Positions 1 through 9,327 of a stretch of DNA of 64,000 bases are shown piece by piece (the stretch's first letter is position 1; each line of letters opens with the position of its first letter). The position numbers and the translations under genes were made by a program. The notes under the pieces are model-generated. The model searched no databases. It worked only from the letters and a program-made list of their open reading frames with translations, and was not told the DNA's origin. The stretch lies in assembly GCA_020310875.1 (NCBI GenBank), contig CM035441.1:84356878-84420877 (forward strand), in the 5' to 3' direction. Source of the DNA: Ceratopteris richardii. Taxonomy: Eukaryota; Streptophyta; Polypodiopsida; Polypodiales; Pteridaceae.

Positions 1-341
1 GAAATCGAAATTTTTTTTTAACATTCCAGAGCATCGCTTATGCGATGCTCTGGAACACAAGATGTCGCATATGCGACGCCAGCCAGTTTGCCAACGTCAC
101 AAATAACATTGCTAGTTAGCAATGCTATTTGCGACACACAATTTTAGTGTCGCATAAGCGAGGTTAGCATCGCTTATGCGACGAAGGCCCGTAAAAAATC
201 CAAAAACAACACCGTCACTTATGCAACGCTAGCGTCGCATAAGCGACGATTCTCGTTTTTTTTTTCAATTCGGGGGCGTCGCTACGCCCCCCTATTTCTT
301 GTAGTTCTACCATTAACCCATGGTAGATGAAGAAGGACTCA
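1..341. repeat. Palindromic short-repeat region left of element A
   Basis: This stretch has no gene. It is built from variants of a word around TCGCATAAGCGA. A hairpin with 14-bp arms lies at 24-55. A perfect 14-bp palindrome, GTCGCATATGCGAC, lies at 64-77. An inverted pair with 13-bp arms lies at 149-161 and 170-182, and further variants follow to about 248. The design resembles the palindromic leader arrays in elements A, B and F. It may therefore be the leader of a further, outer element, but no LTR or primer-binding site is visible to prove that. Confidence 0.6.
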
Positions 342-1223
342 TGTGTACCTAAGTTGTAGAGCCTTAGGGACTTGTGTCAACTGAGACTATACCGCAATCG
401 TCCCACAAGTGCATATAGTGGTGGATTAATACACGTTTAATTATCAATCCGTGAAATTAGACATACCAAATGTATGAAGATGTGTGCACACATGATGGTA
501 TGTGAAGTGATAATGCGACAATGCATATAGCTCAGTTCAGCTACCTCTCCTACTCATCAATCCTTTGAAAATGCATGTCGTGATACTTGCAATAGCAATA
601 AGCACAAATTTGGACTTTTCTCTCAACTCAGACCTTTGAATATGGTCAATAGTGAGTTACTTTGAAGCTCTCAACGAGATGCATCTAATGATCATATTTT
701 TAGTCAAATCTGACAAACATTCTTCAAGTTATGAGCAAGATATTGAATGATGGGAAACACTACTTCAGCGCCACAGCTCACCAAGCTTCACACACACACT
801 ACAATCATGAAAACAAGAGAGGATGGGGAACACCACACTACTAGACACACATTCAAGCATGAATCACACACACAAGCTCTTGGAGAAGAGGATACTCAAC
901 AAAGAAGAGGCAAATTCACAATTTCAGCTTCCTTCCTCATAATGGCAAAAAGTCCTTACAAAGAGTCATCAAGTAAATTATATACATGTGCCCTAAAAAT
1001 GGTCATTTCACACAAGAGACTAGCACTTTTATTGGAAAATGCTAAACTCCTACTATGTTACAAGGATTATGTTACAAGAATTGGGATTTATGCATCTAGA
1101 AGACTCCTCTTGTGCATTTACATGGCTTATGAGGTATTTCATAGAAAGTTGAAGAAGAAAATTTGTGCCCATAATTTGAAATTTTTTACAGCTTGCTTTT
1201 CTGTGCTTCTTTCATCTACAACA
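342..1223 (-). repeat. Element A 3' LTR
   Basis: This segment is a direct repeat of 52734-53625. On the minus strand it starts TGTTG and ends TACACA, the TG...CA ends of an LTR. It follows a purine-rich tract that lies at higher coordinates, which makes it the 3' LTR of a minus-strand element. The reading frame across 747-1292 has no recognisable domain and is taken as chance. Confidence 0.85.
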
Positions 1224-1466
1224 CTCTCCCCCTCTTTGTCTCTGTCGTCCCTTAGCAGGCTTTGCTTCTTGTCTCTGGCATTGTGTATGTAGTAGATCTG
1301 GTTCCTTATTGATAGCATCTTTGTAGTTGACCACCACCAGCACCTGTCGACGCCTTAAAGACTTAGAGGTGATGTATTACTTCATTAAATATTTCTAGTG
1401 GTCAAGGAACTGATCATAACTTAGGCCCCATGCATTATCTTTTAGCATATTAGTTTCTTTCCACTG
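1224..1466 (-). other. Element A polypurine tract and 3' non-coding end
   Basis: On the minus strand AAAGAGGGGGAGAG directly abuts the LTR start at 1223, the expected position of the plus-strand primer. The rest, up to the border with element E, shows no coding domain. Confidence 0.7.
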
Positions 1467-2014
1467 TGTAATAAAGTAAGTCTATGATCTAAGGGTCCGA
1501 CCAGTTCAGACACATCTGAAATCGAACACCGTTTGGTCACTCATGTGTATGGCCAAAGATCTCGAGACTAGACTTAAGCATAGGTCCATGTGCTCTCTTA
1601 AACAAGTGATCTACTTAGCCTAGTGGTTACGTCTCAAGGTTATGAAGGAGGAGTTCTTCAGTTCAACCCCCATGCAGAGCATGGGGAGAGAGTTTTGCCC
1701 AAAGAGCTCTAGAGCCTTCTAACTCAAGTTAAATGTGAGTTAACTTGAGTCGAGGGAGACTTAACTCGAGAGGCGAGTACACCAACCACTAGTGGACTCT
1801 AATGGAAGGTGTTAAAGCAGTGGCTGAGAACACTCGAGCCACTAGTAGACTATAATGGAAGATATGAAAGGAGTGGAGGAGATTGCACATGCACTTGTGG
1901 ACTCTAGTTACATTTGTGGTCCTTGTTGATTCAAGCAGCTATATATACATGCATAAGGTTAGGAGGAGAGTCATATATCTAGCACATGGTGGTCGTAATC
2001 ATTAGTTTGTTGCA
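1467..2014 (+). repeat. Element E 5' LTR
   Basis: It starts TGTAATAAAG and ends TTGTTGCA, one base before the primer-binding site. The first ~465 bp recur at 18676-19140 with moderate divergence. It carries a tRNA-like segment at 1611-1673. Confidence 0.85.
1611..1673 (+). other. tRNA-like pol III box segment inside the E LTR
   Basis: An A-box-like word, TAGCCTAGTGGTTACGTC, is followed about 27 bases later by a B-box-like word, GTTCAACCCC. The copy in the 3' LTR (18830-18892) reads GGGTTCAACCCCC and is closer to the B-box consensus. No full cloverleaf can be drawn. It looks like a SINE head or tRNA relic captured by the LTR. Its activity is unknown. Confidence 0.5.
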
Positions 2015-2015
2015 T

Positions 2016-2027
2016 TGGTATCAGAGC
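2016..2027 (+). other. Element E primer-binding site (initiator tRNA-Met)
   Basis: TGGTATCAGAGC is complementary to the 3' end of plant initiator tRNA-Met and lies one base after the LTR end. Confidence 0.9.
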
Positions 2028-2249
2028 TAGAGCTCTCATGGACATCTTGATGAGACCTTTCATCATCATTATACTCTTCATATGTCAGACATTTAGGATC
2101 TATTTTCATACGCGTGATTTTCTCGCATCTCTCTCCACCCGATTCTGCATGTAGCTCTGTATCTTCAATTTTACTCTCGTGAATTCTTTCGAGTAGCAAA
2201 AGTGTATGCCTTCAACATCAAATAGTATGCCTGATAGACTCAAGGAGGT

Positions 2250-3135
2250 ACCATTCACGAATTGAACCACTGACCTTTGGCATGGGCCACAAGCGACATC
2301 CGTTGAGCTATCACTGTTATGTTCGTCAGAGCAAGCATGATATCAATATGGAATAATTGCACTAACCACAGAGGCAATGGTCATTCACGGTACAATGCTC
2401 CCGATAGGCTGTTGTCACCGAGCTTAGAAGCTGAAACAAAGAATCATGGCAAAGTAACCAGAGTTGATGTTATGATCTCCGAATTTGAAGCATATGATCA
2501 AACCACATGCGCTACACAAATCATTTGAAGTACTTGGCCAGTCATTATGAAGATTGGTTCTACTTAGTAGCTTGGGTCTGCCACCCATTTGAAGGTGCCA
2601 AAATGGTTTGCACGTGCTACATAGGGATCAAACTCACCACATCTAGGGGATCAACTTCAGCGTTACAATCATAGCCCATTGGCCAACTTTGTCACGAGAT
2701 GTGAATTTTTTGCAAAAATCTAATTATTAGAAACTGAGTAGCAATATTGAACCCATGACTCACTGCTCGAAGAGGTCTTGCTGTAACCACGATGCAATCG
2801 TGGATTTCCATGAGACACCATACATAATTTTATTTGTTTTTGATGGTAAAACATCATCTCGGGCTATAAAAAGATAATGGGTGTAGTTTTCATTCAAACA
2901 AAGTTGTCATTGTGAGGTTGGCCATGAGAATCGGACTTTTGACCCCCTCTTCCATGAACGAATGCAATACCCATTATAGTAAGGGATCTTATCTAGACAA
3001 AGAATTGGTAGTCAAACTTAATCTCATCATTTCATAGAGATAACCTGTCAAATCCGAGCACAATACTCAAATATGAGCCCTTTTAGGCACAGAGTATTGA
3101 TCTGTTCAAGAAGCTATCTCCGATCGAACCCAAGT
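2250..3135 (-). repeat. Row of antisense tRNA-like modules in the E leader
   Basis: At least four modules on the minus strand each pair an A-box-like word with a B-box-like word about 30-45 bases downstream. They are 2250-2318 (GATAGCTCAACGG / GGTTCAATTCG), 2621-2690 (TTGGCCAATGGG / GAGTTTGATCCCT), 2738-2802 (GCATCGTGGTTACAG / GGGTTCAATATTG) and 2921-2985 (ACTATAATGGGTATTGC / AAGTCCGATTCTC). A fifth B box, GGGTTCGATCGG, lies at 3121-3132 without a clear A box. All point the same way, against the host element. They may be decayed tRNA-derived SINEs or captured tRNA genes. Confidence 0.5.
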
Positions 3136-6100
3136 GCATAATTTGAAGTCCCTTGGTGATCAAAGTCAAGTTATAAAGGGAAACCAATTTTGCACTTTCC
3201 TCTTGACTTCGACTTCAAGAGCTTACATTGAGCTCTTTGTTCATTCTCAAGCACCATCCAAAGACAAAGTGAAGCAACCTTGGATCAAGGAGGAGTATGT
3301 AGTTTCTCTCATGGACCAAAGGAAGGAGAATGTCTCTTCCCAAGGATCAAAGGAAGGGTGTAGATTAATTGTGAGATAAGTATTTTCGAAGTTGATGTTT
3401 TCATTTCAATACTTGCTTTGTTCGTTGCTTTCATGTAGCTTGCACCTAAAAAAATTTTGAAGAATGGTAGTAGTCTTCATGTTTTAAGAATAATTGCAAA
3501 TGCTACAAACTCGATGAAAGATAAACGGATATAGAAGTATTGGAAATGCATCAAGCACTTGCATGCATCTAGAGGTTCATGCCCAAAAAAGAAGTGATTA
3601 TCGGTGCATCTCTCCTTTCAAAAGATGTCTTCATGCACAATTCACATTTTCTTCTTACAAAAGGAATAGGATGCACTCAAGTTTGTGCACATGTATATTT
3701 ATAACTTTTTGTAAGGTACAAGATAGATTATTTGTGCATGGATGATTGGATGCACACATGTCAAGCTGAAGAACTACTTGCTTTAAGTTTGGAGCATGAA
3801 GAGGAAAACACGTGCAAACACATGAATGCACTCACATGCATTTGCATGGAAGAACATGCGTTGGCATATGATGAGGCATGGTTTTCTGCTGATCTTTTGC
3901 TAAGTAGTTGAACAAATGTACTTTCCTAATCATTACCTACTTTTTCTAACTTGACTTAGATAGCTAGGGAAAATAACAAACTAGGTAGTTGCAAGGCTCT
4001 TGGTTGACATGCAACTCAAGTAGCTACTTTGTTTTTCCCAAATGTGATACTTAGGTATCACAAATTAGAAGTCTTGATTAGGAAAGTAGGCCTTTCGAAA
4101 GTCAAGTGTTCAATTTTCTTGCTCAAGGAGTGCCAAGAAAATAAAGCTACTTTCGAATTTCCATGATACTCTAAGTTTAGGGGAAAACTTAGAGAATCCT
4201 AATGACAAGCCTAGATGTAGTCGTTAGCTTGGATTTAAGAAATCTTATATCCAAGAAGAATGAAAAGAGTTTCTTTAGTTACTTGAGCACTTATGAAAAC
4301 CTTTATTTGATATTTTATCCCAAGATGTGATCAAAATCAGAATAAAGTTAAATGGAATTTACACTAGCTGAACTTTTAAAGTTCACAAGATAGTTGTTCT
4401 ATTCCCTCATTGGCATCCCTGGTAAGGATGTAAAGTGCCAAGAAAAACTATGAAACTTTTGTAAGCTTTCATTTGATTTCATCCCAAGGAGTGATGGAAA
4501 TCAAAGGCTAAACCTCAACATCAAATGATCTTTGACATTCAATAGGAGGATGTTAGATTCCATAGTTGCATTTTTAGTAACAATGCAACTTGCTAAGTAA
4601 TCATGGAAACATGAAAGAACTCTTTTAGAGAGTTAACTTTTGGTTTCATTCAAGATAATTGAAGCTTCAAGTGGAAACCCAAAATAAGTAATCTTTAGGA
4701 AATAAGATAAGTTCCTAAAGACTTGAATCGAACTGTGAATGTTTGTAGGAATACAAAGTTCCAAGATATGGATTTCCAATCCATAAACCTTTCCTAAACA
4801 AGTGAAAAAATTCAAAGTTCAGTGTTCATAGTAGAATTACTATTGGATCAATTGTCAATATATGCTTGGCCTTTAAACATAATTTTGATTGGAAAAATAT
4901 GTTTAAAGTACTCTAGTAACATCTAAAGATTGATCAATAATAATGAATCTTGTATCAAACTCAAGAGTAGGAATCAATATCACGTAAATGAAATTTCAAG
5001 GCAACTTTCATAATGGAATGAGAAACTATATCCTAATTTATTCTCTAGTTTGATACTTAGGAAATGAACACATCTGAATCAGTAAAGTTTTTGGAGATTG
5101 TTTGAAAGAATTTCTTTCCAATATCCTTCCATCATTGAAAAATATTCCAAGATGAATCATTTGCTCAAGTTATTTGATTCCCTAGAAGGAATCTCAAGTC
5201 TTTGAAGAATAACATTCTCCCAAGTAGTGAGAATGAAATTCTTCAAACTCTTTGACACCAAGTAGTTCCCCAGTAGTCCCAAACCACTAGAAGTGGTACT
5301 TAAAGTCCAATGGTTGATATCACATGGTGGTGTATCAAAGATTCTTAGCTTTAGAATCTGAAAAGCATTAGAACATGCTTGGACTTGAATAGGGCAAAGA
5401 TCTTTAAAAATCATGCAGGTAAGCCAAAAAGCTTAGAAAAGCTCAAGAGATCTTAATGATAAAGACTGTCTTTATTTTATCGCCTGATCAATAAGACTTG
5501 ATTAATCTTGGCCATGGTTGTCCAAGAATTGCGGTTGGAACTACTGTGAAATTTTCCCAAGTATTGGCAATTGAAATAGTAAGTTGTCCCAAGTTTGAAC
5601 AGAATAGATATTCCAAGTATGTAGTCTGCAACCGTGTCAATGGTAATTGAGTCTCTGGAAGGTGTAACATAAAAGTTTACCTACCCTTAAAAGGATTTTG
5701 TAACAAATCCAGAAAGCATGAGAGGATGCTTAGACTTATGCAGTAGAGAGATTCCTATAAAGTTGTGACCAGGGTAGCTATTTAAAGCTGCAATTAGAAA
5801 GGAATCTAAAGACAAGCAATCAACAACTCTCATCGCTACAAATTGGTCAAGTATAACCAATTGGACTTGAATTGGAAAAAATTCAAGAACTTGGAATTCT
5901 AAATAGTTTTCATTTGAAAACCTTAGCAAAAAAAAGAAGGGATATTCTATCAAGAGGTTTTCCAGTTTCCAAGGTAAAGGCATAAGATCGTGAAACGATC
6001 ATGTCAAGGAATCAAAACCTAGAATATCAAGTTAGAGGTAATGCCTCAAAATTCAAATAGTTGAAGTAAAAAGGTACTCTATCAAGATATGTTTAGATTT

Positions 6101-7256
6101 TAGGATAAATATCACACACACATTAATGTGAATATAAAATAGGGTGGTATGGGACACCAGATTTTATGCTCAGATTGATGTAGGAAAGATGATATGAGAC
6201 ATCGGACCGTGCGATGATAATTATCTTTTAGTCTCAAAACGGATTTTGAAGTTAGATCTAGTCTTCAAGGAAATTAAAACTTCCAAGGATAAGTTTTAAT
6301 TCAAGGAGGATAAAAGTACGATCTCAAGATACTTCAAGATCAAGTACATAAGAAGATATGAAGTACGTAGCTTCCAAGTTCTTCTTGAAACACTTCAAGC
6401 TAAAGTGTTGATGATTCGGAAATATTTGATAAATTTCTGAACGAGTAAGACTTTGACTTTGAACTGAACCTTTCAACTAAGGAATAAACTGACTAAGTTA
6501 ATCACCAAGCTCCAAGTGTAACTTGGTAAATTCAATCCTTTGACTCAACACAAATGCACAAGAATTGCATTTCTAGTAAGGAGTCATAAAGATTGAATAT
6601 AGGCATAAACTTAGTCTCAAGTGAAGCATTGTTTAAGTAAAAACTCATCACTCGAACTTCAGTGGGTCAACACACTGATGTTGGATATCACACTAATATA
6701 TTGTGGTTGGATGATGTTTAGGATTACTCTGAATATTTTTGAGAATCAAGTTTATTTCTTTTAAAGATAGACAAAAGAAATGCTTCAATATCTTGTTGAA
6801 ATAGATTATTAAGAAATAAAAGTCTTGAGTTAAAGTCTTGGGTCCATCTAGGGTTAGCCAATTGGAACTGGATAACTAAATTAAACATCCTGGATAGATA
6901 TTTTGTACAAGAACTTATTCAATCTTTAAAAGATAGCAAGTCCAATCTCGACTTATTCATTTGAGTTTGCTTCCAGTTATTAGCATAACTCTTATGAATT
7001 TCTAGAGTTCAGTACACCCTAGAACATTGAAGTTAGGAATTGCTCATCAGATTGATGATTCCCAAGAGCTTTTAGCTAAAGTCTTTGAGAAAAGTGTCCT
7101 AAGTTGGATGATTTTCATTTTGAATTTGACTTGGTCAAGTTATAGTACAGTTGACCCAGAGTAAATGGCAAAACTTTCTCCTACAGTTTACATGGGATTT
7201 TCAAGCCTATTAAGATCGAGTAGTCCTCAAGTGAGGTGAAGAAATCAAGTAACTCT
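3136..7256 (+). other. Element E non-coding interior, left part
   Basis: AT-rich sequence, purine-rich on the plus strand, with frequent AAG and CAAG words and only short open frames. None of these shows a recognisable domain on either strand. It continues at 18181 after the F insertion. Confidence 0.6.
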
Positions 7257-7878
7257 TGAGCAGCAGACAAGGGAGTCAACGAAGATCTGGCAAATAGGCC
7301 AATAATTTTCTTCAGGAACAAAGTACGTATGAGCATTCACGCAGATTTAGCACTAAGGCAACCTTATTGTTTCAAAACCTCTACACCAATTAAAAGTGAT
7401 TCTCATCACTAAACACCATTGTAAATACCATTTCATCTTTTTGTAGCTCTATTTTGTGCAAGCCAAGGAGTCCTTGAGCTTGAAGAGCTTTAGAAGTATC
7501 TACCTGCCAATTTTCGTATTTTTTAGATCTCGTTTGAGCCCTCAAATAAGCCCTGGAACCTAATTTTTAACTAGGCCGGACACTAGGTCTGGACAGGGCC
7601 AAAGCTAGTCAAAAACTATAAAAGGAGCTAGAGAGCTCAGTTTTTGGGGGGTAGATTGTAATTGAAACGGACTTGTAAGAGCATTTTGAAAGTAATCTAA
7701 AAACTCCATCGCTATTCACTCTTTGTCTTACTGTGTGTGCGCGTGTGTGTGTATGTGTGTGCATGTTGGTGTGCTTCTCACTCACGCACTTGTGCCTCCA
7801 CTTGCTTGAGGTCTTCATACCATCCTCATGTCTTCCCGGATTGACATTAAAGGAGGTGCTACTCATCACTGAGCTACA
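7257..7878 (+). repeat. Element F 5' LTR
   Basis: It matches 17557-18180 almost base for base and ends GAGCTACA. A TATA box, TATAAAAGG, lies at 7617-7625, so transcription should start shortly after it. A GT-rich run at 7733-7767 falls in the downstream part of the LTR. Confidence 0.92.
7617..7625 (+). promoter_or_regulatory. LTR TATA box of element F
   Basis: TATAAAAGG is a strong pol II TATA match located about 260 bp before the LTR end. The same word occurs at the equivalent place in the 3' LTR. Element B has TATAAATAGAGC at the corresponding place (minus strand, about 50761-50772). Confidence 0.65.
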
Positions 7879-7886
7879 CCAAATTT

Positions 7887-7903
7887 TGGCGCCGTTGCCG
7901 GGG
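7887..7903 (+). other. Element F primer-binding site (tRNA-Asp)
   Basis: TGGCGCCGTTGCCGGGG is the exact complement of the plant tRNA-Asp(GUC) 3' end including CCA. It lies eight bases after the LTR. Confidence 0.9.
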
Positions 7904-8379
7904 ATCGAGCTTTGAGGACGAGCGTGTGATGGTAAGACGTAGAGTTGACGCGTTGGAGTTGTAGGTATTTTCTTCACTCTCATCGATTTTCTTTTACTTT
8001 CTTCTCCATCTTCATTTCCATCATCATCATCACCATCTCCCACCTCCATCTCCATCATCGCAAAAATTTCTGTTTTTTGATCATATCACCTTCCCCACCT
8101 CACTTCCCTCATTTCACTTGTGAGAGAGAGCGAGAGAGCGATATTGTGTGTGCGGAATTTGCATGTTTCTTGAGTTTCATTGCAGGATCTTGCTGTATCA
8201 TCATCCCCAGCTTCCCGCGCAGGTACGAAACTCGACGCAACTGTCTTGCGGTCGCAGGCTTCTGTCGATCGCGACTGACAGAATTTTTTGGTATTTTACA
8301 AAACTGAGTGCACCACTAGAACAAGCACAAAGAGCACATCCTAAAACATTAAAAACAGTAGAAAAATTCCGAGGTTTTC

Positions 8380-8845
8380 TGTCAATCGCGACCGACAGCC
8401 TCTGTCAATCGCGACCGACAGACCCTGTCAATCGCGACCGACAGACCCTGTCAATCGCGATCGACAGACCTCCACGATCGACTGACTGCCACGTAGGACC
8501 CTGTCAATCGCGATTGATACCGTCGATCGCGATCGACAGCCACGACCGACACCTCAGTCAATCGCGATTGACACCGTCAATCGCAACCGACTGAAATTCA
8601 ACGATTGATTGACTTTTGCGCGTAGCCACGTGTCCATCGCGACTGATAGGCCCCCGATTGACTGAAATTTCGGCGAAAAAACCGGAAAACGTGTCGATCG
8701 CGATTGATACCGTCGATCGCGATTGACAGCCACGATCGACTCTGTCGATCGCGATTGACACTGTCGATCGCGATTGACAGCCCCGACGGACACCTCTGTC
8801 AATCGCGATTGACAGACCTGTCGATCGCGATTGACAGGCTTTTCG
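8380..8845 (+). repeat. Palindromic tandem array in the F leader
   Basis: Around twenty copies of a word close to GTCAATCGCGATTGAC, a perfect 16-bp palindrome in its ideal form, are separated by short spacers. The arms vary (GTCGATCGCGATTGAC, GTCAATCGCGACCGAC). Open frames run through it on both strands, as expected for such a repeat, and are not taken as genes. Confidence 0.85.
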
Positions 8846-9327
8846 GCCAAAAATTAGGGTTTGTTTTTGTTCAAAATTTGGGGTAATTTTGGGGCAAACT
8901 AGTCAATCTATTAGCATTTTTGGGAGGTTCCTACCCTTGTGATTGGGAGAAAGTCCTAGGATCTGTCGGCCAGATTGAATCTTGTTGTAATACCCTAAAC
9001 CCTGAACGGTTGTAACTTCTTCATACGAAATCAATTTTTTGAGTTCTAGGGCTTGTTGGAAAGCTCGTGGCTTATACTACACGCCCTCAACTGTTTTTGA
9101 TAAAAATAATGCATTGATTTTCAGATAGGGTATTTTGAAGTTGACCATACCCAGGGGGATCAAAGTCAGGGGTCCTTAGGATTGTTCTCTTGAAAATCAC
9201 TATGCAAGTTTGTGTGTGTGCTACAGGAATGAAAATCATTGGTATTGTCTTTGGAATTTAAATATTTGAGCTAACTTTGGAACTCTTACAGATCTATTGA
9301 GAGCATTGAAAGACGTTCTAAGCAAGA
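8846..9327 (+). other. Rest of the F leader, non-coding
   Basis: No domain is recognised. A stretch near 8990-9075 resembles the element B leader read on its sense strand near 49485-49580. Both have a 'CCTGAAC' block, then a 'TTCATACGAA'-like block, then TTGGAAAGCT. This supports common descent. Confidence 0.5.

Noticed and set aside
747-1292. 181-residue frame at the left LTR of element A
   Set aside because: It lies almost wholly within an LTR that is repeated at 52734-53625, runs on the opposite strand to the element, and shows no domain.
8380-8845. CRISPR-like array of repeats and spacers
   Set aside because: Spacers are too short and similar, the repeat is an internally variable palindrome, there are no cas genes, and the context is a plant retroelement leader.
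8148-8886. Open frames on both strands through the F leader (up to 148 residues)
   Set aside because: They are translations of a palindromic tandem repeat, so both strands stay open. There is no domain or independent start context.
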